64,000 bases of DNA from Dolomedes plantarius (GCA_907164885.2 OU015498.1:87691642-87755641), one strand, 5' to 3'. Shown: positions 24,880-38,500, counted from the first letter of the stretch. A program made the numbers and translations. The notes: generated by a model not told the origin, from the sequence alone.

Positions 24880-26503
24880 TAGTGTTAGGAAAAAAAAACC
24901 TATCTATGATGATTAAGACTACCCAACTATGACTCAAATAACTACCTGACTATGACTCCGATAATCTTACGATATTTTGATAACCCAGTGAAGATTGCTG
25001 TTGACGCATGATGAAGATAACCTAACTTTGATGGATTTGGATACCTACCTAAATTTCGTAGTTAATCATATTTAGAGAATTTTTGATGCTAGTTTGCCTT
25101 CCACAAATTACCATCTGAATTATTTTAAAAGAATATTTATTAAAAAGAAAATGTTGATGTGCTAAGTTAAAGAAAAATTTTGTCAATGTTAGGGCTAACA
25201 TGACATGTCACAGGTTATCCCTAATTTTGCCAAGTATGTTGATGATCTGAGTTATTTTTGTTGACACCGGAGAAACCTTTTGCCAGCACAAGGGGTAGTT
25301 CCTCCCGCAGAGGGATGAGCCTCTTGCTGTCTTTGCATCACAGCACCCTCGTGATTACTAACCATCTTTCACGTTGGACATCACAGAGGATAGCCCATTT
25401 CACCTCCAGGTTTGTCACTTATGTCATGATAGGTACCAATGATTTTAGAATTTGAATATTTTGAATTGAAACTAGTGACGATGTTAAAGCACATAATGTT
25501 TTTGAAAATTACCTAATATGAAAATGATGCCCATTTACTTAATTAAGAATTTATAACAAGTTATTTTGAGTTGTTTAATTTATGATCTTATGTATTGTTA
25601 AAAACTTGACAGGTATCTAAATCTATGCTATAATTGAAGTGAAACTTTCAGAATAATATAAGAAATCAATTTTGTAAAAATATTGTCTAGAGTAATGTTG
25701 TTTTGAGCTTGAACTTATTGAAATATCTTCTGAATTATATATTGTGAATTATTTTAAAAATTTATGTAAGTATTCGAGATTAGGAATATGAAAAATGGAG
25801 ATCGATGAATGATAATTGATGTAAACGAGGAAGTTTTGAAATCATGTGTAAAATGTAAACACTGAATATAAACCACAAACAATAAGGACTTATTTGATAA
25901 ACAATGCATAACGACTTGAATTTAAACTGAGCTTAAGAACTCAAAGAATTATACGTTATTTTAGGACTCATTATTGAATGAAGAACTTTGATTTAATTAA
26001 AAAGTTATTTAGATTATATTAGCCAATAATATTTCAGTTATTTGAATTTCATTGCACATTGCATTAATAATTATAAAATTTGTTGCATATTATATGATTC
26101 CATATATTTTGAATGTTCATTATAGATTTCATTGTATATTTCTTTAATTTCATATATTTTGTGTAATGGTGCAACAAAGTCATAAGAGTGAGTTTAGTAT
26201 TATAGTAAAGATTCAAGAGATGGAACTTTGGTTTTGTTTCGGTGAAGTTAATTTATGATGGGTTATGGACAAAGCTCTTGACTCTGTAACCTTGATGTGT
26301 TCTAATTCTCACCCACCTTGCTGTTTGTCGTGACTTCTTTCCACCAAGGTTGCATTCAGAGACATGTAATTGTATAATGTAGTTAATTTTGATTATATTT
26401 GATTGTAATTGTACTCACTTTATTATATAAGAGTTCATTTGTATTTTGTTTGTGAAAATGTCTCCTTTCAACGTGACGATTTTCCCTTTTTCGGGGGGGG
26501 ATT
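24880..26503 (+). other. Long 3' region of the LTR element without a recognisable env
   Basis: 1.6 kb between the pol stop and the 3' LTR. Many stops in all frames. A 65-codon frame at 25258-25455 in a more GC-rich patch resembles nothing I know. No signal peptide or transmembrane run typical of an env gene is seen. It may be degenerate coding sequence or a long non-coding tail. Confidence 0.5.
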
Positions 26504-26950
26504 TGTAATAAATTAAATATTAGGCCCTCCATTCTATCATTTAAATTCCCTTTCCTGAATCCAATCCCTAGTAACATTACTTTAACGCTTTAAAAACCCA
26601 TAGCAACAGGACTTCCCATAAAACAGCAAACGTTGCATTTCTACACGTGTATATGTCCCAAGAAAGGCGCGTCGGTTCGCATCCCCAGCCCCAAATTCCG
26701 CTGAGACTTCAAAATAACAGACACATGTACCTCGCTTCTAGCGCGTAAGGTTGAAAGGTGATATTACACTTCGCTCCGAGCTGTCGTCTGAGATGGACAG
26801 ATGTTACTATCGCTCTAATAAAACTATTCGACACGACTACTTCAAAATTCTAATTCCTTTCAGGCTGAGTCTAGCTCCAGTCATGTAAATTTGAGCTAGT
26901 TTTCCTTTTCAGGTTGCCTTTTAAGAACGATATGTAATGATTATATTACA
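26504..26950 (+). repeat. 3' LTR
   Basis: Starts TGTAATAAATTAAATATTAG and ends GATTATATTACA. It is directly preceded by the G-rich polypurine tract. About 97-98 percent identical to the 5' LTR by eye. Followed by a CA/TA microsatellite. Confidence 0.95.
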
Positions 26951-26957
26951 CACACAC

Positions 26958-27029
<72 letters not shown>

Positions 27030-27047
27030 CATACATACACACACATC
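26951..27047. repeat. CA/TA/CATA compound microsatellite
   Basis: CACACACA, then about 65 bp of TA, then CATA repeats and CACACA. The same CA-then-TA composition flanks the mariner on its right at 18842-18995. Confidence 0.9.
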
Positions 27048-30000
27048 TAAAAAGTGTACATATGAAAATTATTGCCTTCAACTCAACTGAATTTTAAAGG
27101 AATGTACATATATTTTCATTTGCTACATAAATTAAGGATTTTTAACTGTTCATTGTGGAAGATAGACAAAGTAAATGTAATGAAAATTAGAAGTCCTTTG
27201 TTTGTAAAAAGATATAAGTTAAATGATAGGAATATTAAAAACAAATTTATATGAAAAACTTTACTGTACAGATTATACCTACATCTTTAACAATAACAAA
27301 ATCCTCCAGAACAGTTTTAGCATTTAATTTGAAGGAGAAAATATAACAAAAAAAAGGAGTGAAACTGTTTTTTGAGCTCTAAATGATAGAGCAAGATGTA
27401 AAGTTTTAACATTAGCTTCCTATTGTACAGTGTTAATCAGGAAATTAATAATTACATTACCATAAAATGTTAGTTTTTTTCCTCCTTCTTAATAGATTAA
27501 TTTTGCTAAAATAATCTCTGGCTGTATTTATTCATAAAAAAATTCAAGGAAATATGTTTTAATAAGTTCCATTAGAACTGAGGTTTTTTTTCTTCCTTTC
27601 TTTGGACAGACCCCCATGAATATGATGACCTCTCATATTATTTCTCTTACAGTAGAACAGCTTGATGAAGCAATAAACTCAGAAATACATCCCTGACATC
27701 TCATTTATACGCTAATGAAAGCCATTTCTTTGAGAAACTTTATCAGGAAATATCTTTTCCCATATTAAAAATACACATTTTGATAGACTATTTTTAAGCT
27801 ATGAAAAATATAAATACTTCATACAGCACAATAAAAAGACATTAAAACAGTATGCAACACCTTTCCAACTTTCTGCATCAGTCAAATTTTAGTATTTAAT
27901 CACAGCAATACTGAAATTTCTTACAGAATACCAAATTAAAAAAATTTATGTAGTAAAAAAAGTTAAAATTTTAGTTGCCAATCGCTTTTATTCAAAAATT
28001 TTACATAACCATCTCTATTGAGCTATTATCATTAATTAAAATAATAACTAACACCCATGAAAAAATATCATACAAATTGCAGAAAGGAAAAATCATTTTA
28101 GGATCAATAGATTTTAAGTAAGAATGTCATATTGAAAACAAATTGCAAAGAAAAATTTAGAAAATAAAAATAAAATAAAAATTAAGATTTATATATTTCT
28201 GCATGCTTAATTTCAATTTTCTCATTCATTTGAATTATCCAAAACAGATATAAACTATTCACAGTATAAGAGAAAGAAGATAGATTATGAATCATATATA
28301 AATGAGATTACAGTAATAAATTTATAAAATAATTCTTCATATTAAAAATATATCTTGAAATAGTTTTTTAGTTAAATAATATGAAAGTTTATCCTAAAAC
28401 GAATCCCAAAGAATCAGATTTTAATTTTAAACACTATTTCAGAAATTTGGAATGTAGATTACATAAAATAGGAGTAATGATAAAATATTAATATGACCCT
28501 ATAAGTAATTTTAATCATACCATTTATCATCTAATTTTCTTTCAGTTTCAGGTTTTTCTCCACACATTAAGTTAATTAAATGCTTCTTATTTTATACTTA
28601 GAATGTACAGTCAAATAACAGCTTAATGACATGAAAATTACAAAATACTTAAACATCACATATAGCAGCCATATAAATTTCAGACAAGACATGAAATTCT
28701 GATTAAATAGAACACAGAACTTATTTTCCAGGGAGGGGGGGGGGGGAGGGTATGTAAGTACACATAAAAGATGATAAGCAATCAATATCTATACTTTTAG
28801 AGGTTTTTATTTGGTCAAATGAAAAAACAATGGAAAATATTGGCAGAGAACTTATTTGAAATTATTATCAGAGGAAAGTGTTAGGGATATATATCTAGGT
28901 CATATTTATGAGTACTGTACTGTACTGTTTTCCATTTAAATGACAGATTCATGTGGCATTTGAAATCATAAAAATTGAAAAGTACTTCATTAGTAAGTAA
29001 TTGAACATACCAAATCATAATGGTACATCACTGTACGTTAAACTGTACTTTATGTTAAATTCCTTTTGTTTATAACAGTGTAGTATTTTAACAACACTAC
29101 GTAACTCTAATCAAAATGAATAAATCAGAAATTAAAACTATTTCTGTGGTAAGAAGCAAATAATTTAGAAAAGAATTTTAGTGTGTTATGGAAGAAGATA
29201 ATAAAAGATAATTCCCTTTTCTCAGAATTTGCATTTTACCAAATTATGCAAAAGGACATCAGCATATCCTTACATGAAAAACTTTCAAGTCACTTAGCGA
29301 AAAGAAAAAAAAAAAAAAAAATTATGGTGAAGAACATTTTCATTAAGATATCTTGTATAAATTTTTTTTAACACATTTTGTTATGAAAGAGCTAAAATAT
29401 CGGAAAAGGTGAGGTTGATAAAAAACAATCACTAGAGAGATATTAGCTAATCCCCTTTAATCTTCAAATTAGTCCTATATATAAATTTCTGAAATTCAAA
29501 GTATGTCTCATTTGGCATTAAGTATGCTAATCTAGATGCTTTAAGAAAAGTCAAACCATACAATAACTTGATTATAAACATCCAAGAGAACTTTGATACC
29601 AAGCTTTCTGTCTCTCCCCCTTACAAATGAGAAAATCCTTGAAGACTAAAACTTTGTACAAATACCAAGAGCTCTGAAACTCATGCTATATTCTAAATAG
29701 AAGCATTACAAATCTTCCTTACAACTGATTTTTTACATTGTTATAATTTTATCTAAAGTAAATAAGTAATACATGTAATAATTTCAATCCAAAAAAAGAA
29801 AATCAATCTTCACTCTTGAAAACTACTAACTGATAAATACAGATATCACTAGAATCTAACTTTTTAATATTATCCATAATTAAAAAACCAAAGCATTAAA
29901 GAGAATGAAATGACTTCTTGATTGTAAATGTAATAAATAACACTTTTATTAGTCAAATTAGGAATTATATGAAACCACAATTAAAAGTGAAATTAACTTT

Positions 30001-30639
30001 CATGCAAAATTTGAAGATATTACAAGACCACTTTTAAAACTTCAAGATACTCTGAAGGAAAAATTTCTAAGGGTTAATAAATTGTTTCATACAAGTAGTA
30101 GTACTCTACCCCATTCATTTATAATTATGCTGAACGACCAGTAAATGATCTGAAGGATACATTTTACGATCTGGACAGCTTAATGCGGATGTAAGCATCG
30201 TGAAGCACGATAATGACTCAAGGCATGATGACAGTAAGAGCAAGTCTCATTATGATTACATCATCTTCCCCCACCCCATAGAAAACGGTACTTTAAGTTT
30301 CATGATAATTTCTTAAAAAAGAACTCTGTAAAAAACTGCTAAAACTTTTCAAATTTAATTTCATATACAGGGACATGGGTACAGCTACGTCTTCTAAGAA
30401 ATGCCTCACGCGTCCCCACCCAATTCTCTTATGTATCATAAACTCTTGCTCTAATCAACTTCTGATGTTAGCACATATTAAATGACACGGTGCAGGATGG
30501 TCTTAATGTCTGTAGTCACCTTATAATTAATTAATTTAAAAAATTTATTTAAATCAAGAATTATTGCTAGTAAATGCTCTGAAATTAAAATTTAAAGTTC
30601 CTAGCTACCCATTACTCTGACTATCTGATAGTATAAATG
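27048..30639. other. AT-rich non-coding sequence
   Basis: No gene, transposon end or RNA gene was recognised on either strand. It includes a G-rich run at about 28733-28749 and poly-A stretches. If the first VDAC exon lies near 30.7 kb, this is part of a large VDAC 5' intron. Confidence 0.5.
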
Positions 30640-31020
30640 GAAAATCTAAAATATATTTCTTGTAAAAACCATATAAAAAGTTTTTACATACTCACTATAC
30701 CTGTTAATTTTCCCACGGACAGCGGTCAGCCGACAACGATAACGAAAGTCCTTCTTGTAGCCTTGATAGGTAGTAGAAGTAGAAGTATATTATTCAAAGC
30801 GCTCATGTTTAAAAATTCTACGAGATATATTAAGAAGTGAAACTTTAACAATGAAAATTATTTCAATCTTTTTAATTTGGTTCTTAGTGGATATTATTAT
30901 GAAATTACATTATCTGAACTAGATGGATGATAGAGTATTTTAATATTGAAAATATAAGAATTGTAATCGAATTGAGTTAAATGGACGAAGGAAGCGTGTT
31001 TATCTGCTGTTGCAGGTATT
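30640..31020. promoter_or_regulatory. Candidate divergent promoter and first exons of VDAC (-) and SAMD8 (+)
   Basis: This patch is richer in CpG than its surroundings (for example CCACGGACAGCGGTCAGCCG then ACAACGATAACG). On the minus strand, AACAG|GTATAG at 30701/30700 could be the donor of an untranslated VDAC exon. On the plus strand, TTGCAG|GTATTT at 31015/31016 could be the donor of a SAMD8 first exon. Both genes need an upstream non-coding exon, because acceptor sites precede their start-codon exons (17080-17081 and 35191-35192). The two putative donors point away from each other about 315 bp apart. This is inference from context; no core promoter motif was identified. Confidence 0.3.
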
Positions 31021-34000
31021 TAGGAGTTAAACTGTGCGGTAATATAACAATTTTACAGTATTTAAATTTAATATTTGAAGTAAACATAATTTATGAGTTT
31101 CGAATAAAGTTGTTAAACAACAGTTTACATGCACAGTATCCTGTAATTTATAGGAGTAGCGTTTATTCGCCTTAAACTGTTTTGCGATAATTTTGAACTC
31201 AGGAAAAGGAAAAAAAAAAGGGCATTTTTCACAGTTTGTTTTTACATTTTAAAGGGGGAAAACTATTCTCATATTCTTTCCTGTTGCTTGTTGATTTTAG
31301 GCCTGCTAACAGAGGGTTCCATTGGTACATCTTACGTCAATTGAAGACTTTAATTAAATTGCTGCTTATCCGAGATATTTTTGAAAATGTTTTCGTAGTA
31401 ATTTTAAGCTCTTTATTGTTATACACGCCGGAATTTTGAAATAATAGTTAAAATCGGGTATTGTAGGTGATCTGTTTGTACATGTCTACAAATGTATTAA
31501 AAAGTAATTGAGCATTTTTGTTAATTCTTGATTGACAGTACTTGTGAAAAATTGATTTGATGTTCTGCAATCATGTATTTCAGACGCAAGTATCGTCCAA
31601 TTTCTTGAGAAAACAGGAGACTTTGAGAGAATAAAAACTTAACAGAATTTTATCTTTTAAGTTTGATAATTTTTCTGCATCACTGTTTGATAACAGTGCT
31701 GCATAGTATAATTTTTTCTTTGAAAATTGGAATAATATAAATTCACTGAGTTTTGTCTTCCCATATTTTTTTCAAACTTATATTATTTAATATTTAAGTT
31801 TTACATGACAAAATTGTGACAATCTTTGTATTAGAATCAGACATTTTGGGGCCATTGAAACAAAACCCCAAAACTTTGTGCTGCCTAGTAGTCTGTCATA
31901 TAATTTATTTTTATTTTTTATTTTTCCATATAACTATTAGAATCATAGATGAACAGTTAGGATAATAACTATCTATTAATGGTACCAAGCATATGAAAGA
32001 ACTATAAATTAATTCTATAAAACTTATGATATAAGAATATAGAATTAAAATTTCATTAAATTTAGATGTACCTTATAATTATTACTGTTGTTTTTGGAGT
32101 TATTTATTCATCAAAATTAGCTCATGGAACATATTTATCTAGAATCATGGAACATTATTATCAGTTGTGTCTTGAAATTTTAAAATTCTCTTATTAGAGA
32201 ACAAAATTCATTATAGAAGAAATGATTTACATATTTGATTTTGATTTTATAATGCCCTTTAGGTTATATATTAATTCTAGGGGGATCCCCCTGAAGCTAC
32301 CTATAGCAGCCCACTCTTAATTAATAAATTATTCTCATTTCCATCGATTCATTCTTTTTTGTTCTTATAAAAAGATGAAAGAGTGAAAAATTAGCAGAAA
32401 AATTATCAGCCCCCCCCCCCCCATTGGTAGACCACACCTCTTTCTATCTCTTAATTTTTTAATGCATATGAAAGAAATAATGGAAGATTAGTGAAAATAT
32501 TAAAAGGGGGCACCTAAATTGCTGAGGAAGCCTATGGGACATCCCTTAGTCATCTATGATAGTTCCCTTTTAATTGGTATATGACTCCCCTATCTTCCTA
32601 TTAAATTTTTATGCACATGAAAGAAATAAGGAAAAATTAAACTTTACATAATGATGTAATGGGAAAACATGAAGGAATTGAGCTAATTATTATATATATA
32701 TGTCAAATAGATATGTTTAGTTCTAATAGAAAAACTATTGGTGTTATTTATTGCCTAATGTTAAGAAAGAAATGATGAATTTTTTAAAAGACTTCTCCGG
32801 GAGAAGTCCCTTCTCCTGACTGACTAGTACTTCTCAGAATGTGTGCATTAATACTTTTTAGGGGCTAAGCTATGCATAATTTTAAAATTATATTAAAATA
32901 TAATATAATTTAAATTTTAATATTTTAAATGTTATTATTATTATTTTAAATTTTAATATAATTTTAAAATTATATAATTAAATAATTTGAAAATTTCCTG
33001 TTTTCAGAGCTATTAGTAAGTGCGTATTGCTTAGAAGTAGGATTTTTAGGTGATATGGGTATGTTATGTCTTGAGAAACTCAAATTAATATAACTCTGAG
33101 TTTAAAAACAATGGCATTCTAAGGCAAAAAGTAGAGAATTTTTATGTTAAAAAATTATATGGTAATCATGAAAGGAAAAGTTGATTAGTAGAAGAAAATT
33201 AAAGGGAATTTAAAATTATATATAGAGCCTGTAACAAGGGTTAAATTTCAGCATAAACTTGGTATTAAAAGTTTTAACTTTCAGTTGAAGAAGTATAGCT
33301 TCAAGAAATAAAAATTTACAACTGTGTTAAAATGAATATTAGCTGATTTTTTTCAAGTGAGAGAAATTTGTAGTGCTCCTCTGAAGATTCAGGCTCTGGG
33401 AGGATCTTAAAGGTTACTATTTAGGATTATTAGTGTTAAAGTTAGAGGATAAGGACTGTTAACATTGAAGGTTTTATCATAGAGCTTATTATTGGATCTT
33501 TGCTACCCTTAACTTTTGATTACAAGGCACATTTCTGAAGTTGGAGAAGTTGTCAATCAGTCAGGCACCAAATATGTATACTTTTATTCATTGAAATATA
33601 ATTGTATTAGAGAAATCCTCAATAAAAGTAATAATCATATCTACCCTTTATTTTTATCATCAGAATTTTTATTACTTTTTATCAGAATGTTATTAGAATT
33701 GTTAGTTATGTTAGAGTCTAGAGAGTGTTTAAATTTTATAGCTGTGAGGTTCTGGTGTTATCAAAATTACTGTAAAATGTTTTAGCAGTTTTATTTTCAT
33801 TTAAATTGAAATAATGCTAACATGACAATGGGTACTTGGAAATCTTAGGTAATTTGAAAGGATTTTTTTTTTTTAAATAGTGGTTTATTTGATAATTTTT
33901 ATTAGTGACTTGATTATTATTAGAGGTCCTGTCAATCTGAGTTTCATCTTTTTTTCAAAGGGTTTTTACAAGTCAAATTTTTTTAAAAACATAATTTTTG

Positions 34001-34091
34001 ATTTATGTAAGAAACTTTCAATTATACTACTAAAAAATTACCAATGGGCTAGATGATACATAAGTGACAAAATGTTACTGAAGGTAGCTAA
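31021..34091. other. Non-coding sequence, probable SAMD8 5' intron
   Basis: AT-rich with no coding segment recognised. It contains a C run at about 32411-32424, a small palindrome CTTCTCCGGGAGAAG at about 32792-32806, and a strongly AT-only, partly self-complementary block at about 32878-32985. Confidence 0.45.
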
Positions 34092-34103
34092 GGAGAAAAA
34101 GAT

Positions 34104-34526
34104 GCTTTTTTTGCAAATGCAGAGGCACTTGTCACTAGGCATTTACCTGAATGTGAATTACCGGACAGACAATGCCTTGCAGACACCAGACCAGTAGTGG
34201 TCAACATCAAATGTGGATGGCTGCCCTAACTCATACCGCAAGACTGCTACCATTCATTTAAGGGGGCATCATATAGGCGGCCAGCACTACCCCCTACAAG
34301 CTGGTCCCGTAATTTAGAATCAAGTCAAGTTTCGAGACCGGAACACTTAACCCCGCACCTCCAGACTCAAATTTGAGAACTTAGAGGACATTGCAGCCAT
34401 GACAGATTTTATGTGCACCAGCTGCCATTAGTATACACGGCAATGGATTTGCAGCGATGGGTATCGAAACAGAGATGTTTAGATCACTGGCCCTCTGCCC
34501 TTGCCAACTGGGCCATCACACTCTAT
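34104..34526 (-). repeat. tRNA-derived SINE, 423 bp, with 12-bp target duplication
   Basis: Exact 12-bp direct repeats GGAGAAAAAGAT at 34092-34103 and 34527-34538 bracket the element. On the minus strand the head has A-box-like TGGCCCAGTTGG and B-box-like GTTTCGATACCC, and the far end finishes in a short A tract (GCAAAAAAAGC). This is the layout of a tRNA-derived SINE mobilised by a LINE. The body is longer than, and not obviously related to, the SINE family at 3.8-5.0 kb. It lies in the presumed 5' intron of SAMD8. Confidence 0.75.
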
Positions 34527-35198
34527 GGAGAAAAAGATACAGTTGATTTATTTTTAGAAACTAAGTAAATTGTCTTAAAAGAGTTTAAGTTTATTAACAA
34601 AAAGTTATTTTTTGTATAACTATCACAGATCAAATTTCCTCAAGTAAATAAATTTAAATAGGAGAAAATAGAACAGCAACCATAATTATTTAGCAGCAGA
34701 ACAAATCTCTAATAGAAAGTAGAAAGATAGGAATGTGTCAGTTCCCTTTCCCCACTATATTCTGAACTGTGTCTAGGGGATTGCAAAATCTTATTGAAGT
34801 GTAACTCTGTTACTTTCCATACCTCAAGGGGAAAAAAAATACTGTTTCAATGACAGCTAAGAAAAGGATCAACTTTCCAGAGGCCCTCTAATATTGTTTT
34901 ATCCTTTAATATTGAGTTTTATTAAACTATGACCCATGAGTGTGTTTATGCATGAGAGAGTATAAGAATTGAATGGTGTATTTGTAGTTCTAATTTGGGT
35001 TGCTGTTAATCTCTCAAATTCAGCATTAAAATTGTTTATTGATGAAGGATACACAAAATAAATTCTTAATTTTAGATTCTCATTTAGTGTTTTATTTAAA
35101 TGAAGTATGATCTACTCTTAAATTTAATCCAAAGAATTTGTATATGATATAATTTTATGTAAATTTTTTCTTATATAAAATTTATTTATCAGGTGGGC

Positions 35199-35488
35199 AT
35201 GGGCTCTTTACAATTAGATCAAGTGAGTTTATGGACGTTAGATGATGTGAAAACATGGTTAGAAGAAAATGATTTTGGAGTCTATGTTCCTCTGCTGTGT
35301 TATACTCACAAAATTGATGGTAAAGCTCTATTAACATTATCAGAAAATGATTTGAAATCCCCCCCATTATCTATGAAGGTTTGTAAGATCTTTATTTTTT
35401 AAAATAGTTTTATAAAGTTGTTTTTAAATAAAGCAAGTGTTTGATAGAATTTTCTTTAGATTATTATTTATATTATATTATATTATAT

Positions 35489-35553
<65 letters not shown>

Positions 35554-38500
35554 TTATGTATAATATATATAATATTACTGGACTTTTAAATGATAGTGGT
35601 TTGCGTTTGTCAACAAGGTTCTCTTAGAAAATCTCTCTATTTCTATGGTACCAATGTAAGCTGAACTATACAATACAATGTTTAGACATTGTATCTGGAT
35701 ATTAATATGTCTGTCTCTCAACAATAAATGATGAACTAATTTTCACCTATTTATAGAAAAGTAACATTTTTCAGCTCCCAAAACACATATCAGTTTCTAA
35801 AATCTGAGAAAATAAAGTCAGTTTTCTTTATTTGTTTGATTTTCTGAAATAATTATATATCTCTTTTTTTTTTCTTGTGTATTTATAGATTGACCAAATT
35901 ATTGACCATTATTATTGGCCAAATTGTTTTATTATGAAAATGTGCATAGTACTTTAATAGCATTTTTTTAAACTCTCATTTATTCTTTTTATATTCAGAA
36001 TTATAAGCAGTTTTATAAAGATAGTTGTTAACCACTGATTGTTTTAAAAAATTTTCTTATCTCTTAAATTTAAATTTTGTTACCTCTTAGATATTATATG
36101 CATAATTAAAGAACATGGCTGTTCTATATGGCTATTCATAGCGTAAAATCATATTAATTGTTTTCTTTAACTTTTGTATAATTAAATTTATAACTAGTCT
36201 TTATTTAAATTATAATTATTATGAAGTATATAATCATTTATGTGCTAAGCATTGTTAAATTTTTTGTTCTTCTTTTAAAAAGTGCCCTTTGTGATTCTTG
36301 AGCAATTTTATTTTCTGAATAGGTTTTAGGCGATATAAAACGATTAGCCATTGCAATTCATGAATTACAAGCATCTAATCCAGTACTGCTGACACACTGG
36401 CAGCAGTCAGGAGAAGATTCTGCTTCTTACCGTAGCAGTATCAATGGAACAAAAATGCGAAGACGTAGACATCGAAGAAGTGCAAGTGATTCGTCTGATC
36501 TTAATACTATTGGAAGTGAATTGAGTGAAGAGGATGGGGATCATTCTGAAAACTCACATAAACAGGTATGGATTAAGATGGCTTATCATTCAGTCATTTT
36601 ATTTCAGTTTTTTCTATCTGCCATAGAATATTTATAAATTAATTATTTTTAAATAGATAAGGTCACTTAACCAAACCATTGATGAAGTGAAGTAGTGATG
36701 CGACATCGATAACAAAACATCGATGTTTTGAAACATCGATATTGAATATTAAAACATCGATGCTAATAAAACATCGCCCAAAAACCATCGATGTTTTTAA
36801 ACATCGATGTTTTAGAACATTCATTTTTTAAAACTGGTTTAGTAATCTCTAACATTAATGTTACTTCCGTTAGTCGTGGGGGGGAGGGGGTGATTTAATT
36901 TTACTCTCTGATTGGGCAGACACAAATGACAAAAACTTGGTTGCTTTGGGCTACATTGATGACTCAAAATTCTCGTTGTAAATACCGCCATGTTCAAATG
37001 TCCTTCAAATGTCCAGATAAATTCGTGATATTGCCAGAAGTTTTGAGGGACTTAAGGCAAATATTGCATTTCGCCAATTTTTCAGTGGTTTCGTAAAAAT
37101 ATTTCCAAACGGTACTTTTGGGAGGCATCTTACTAATAATATTAACGTCAACTTATATAAAACCAGAACAAAACAAAAACTTAAATGGATGCACTCGTGT
37201 ATATACTATTTGTAAAATAAAACCCCATGGAAGGTTCTGGAGTGTGAGGAACATTCCAAGCGCTCTGATTAGTTCATTGGTTGTTAATTGCCATTTGTCT
37301 GTTTGCTAAGGAATCATTCCCCCTTTTGTATTCGTCCTTTTCAGAATTCAGACTTACATTTACTGAGTGTGAAAATTATGCTACGTGGTAAATTTTTTTA
37401 TTACGGTACTTTTTCATTAAAAAAAAACATCGAGACAACGTAAAACATCGATGTTAAAAAAACATTGGGTTCAATAAATCGATGTTTAAAATATCGATGT
37501 TTTTATCAAAACATCGATGTTTTGAAAACATCGACATCGATGTCGCATCCCTAAAGTGAAGTAGCACATGTGGTTTTTTCTTCTTGAATATACTCTGTAA
37601 AAACTATTGTCAAAAAATTTTTTTGAGAAAATGAGTACATTAGTAGACTTTATTTGCCAGTATAAAGCATGTGGTATATATAGAAATCTGTGGAAAGATA
37701 TATTTTACAGGAAAGCTATCAAGTATTTTAGTTTTTAGCTGTAATAGATTATGTTCATATTAATATGAATAAATGTATTATTTTTTTTCTCATACACATT
37801 TAATTTTTTATATTATGCTTCATCTTAACAAGTTTATGGATATAAAAAAAAATCATTTTACATTTGACCCACTATGTTAAAAAAGTCATGAGTCATTTAG
37901 AAAATCTTTGTAAAGTTATCAGTTTGGGTGGAAATTGGTAGAGAGTTTTGAGTTTTCTGTGTATACACACACACACACACATATATATATTGTTTGTTTT
38001 TTGTTTCAAAGAGCTTCAAAATACCAAGTCTGTTGTTACGATAGTTTTGAAATTATGGAGATATTAATGCTGAAGCAACTTTTTTCATTAGCTTAGAAAA
38101 GCTGTAATATCTTTTTTTACTGGCATATCTGAGTATCTATAGATTGCTTTTAAGTTACATGGGGTAAGTATGTATCATTGATATTGCTTGTTTTTATTTC
38201 TGACTAAAGAATTTATTTTCCTTTCAGAAACTTCTTTTTTCAGTGTTTAAGTTCAACTAGAATTAAAAGTTCTGTTAAATTTTAAGGAAAGAATTTATCT
38301 TTTCTTGTGTGTTAATGTTTAGAAGGAAAAAAAAAAACCTAGGAGAATCATATGAGCATTTTAAACTGAAAAATGTTTTTATATTCTTTCTTGAAAACTT
38401 CCACTAATTTTTAATGAACTTTATAAATTTTGAAGTATTTTATCTTTTATTGTGAAATATTTTGTTAGAATTTTTAGAACATCGACCAGTATATGAAACT

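Larger units (their letters stand above)
20268..26950 (+). mobile_element. Ty3/gypsy LTR retrotransposon, full length but with broken pol
   Basis: Two LTRs of about 445 bp (20268-20710 and 26504-26950), each starting TGTAAT and ending ATTACA, enclose gag, pol and a long 3' region. By eye the LTRs differ by about ten substitutions and two 2-bp indels, so the insertion is fairly young. A G-run with purines (GGGGGGGGATT, 26493-26503) just before the 3' LTR is the likely polypurine tract. I could not identify a primer-binding site after the 5' LTR, and the bases flanking the element (ATAGA and CACAC) do not form a target duplication. The domain order protease-RT-RNase H-integrase is that of Ty3/gypsy. 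It lies between the VDAC coding region and the candidate promoter. Confidence 0.93.

Noticed and set aside
28733..28749. G runs here and at about 13648, 40014 and 46520, and a C run at 32411, as quadruplex signals
   Set aside because: Isolated homopolymer runs, likely slippage or assembly noise, without the four-tract pattern needed for a confident call.
30981..31175. Short open frame starting MDEGSVFICCC as a coding first exon of SAMD8
   Set aside because: Splicing its best donor (31016) to the exon at 35193 is out of frame and meets a stop at once; it could only be untranslated.
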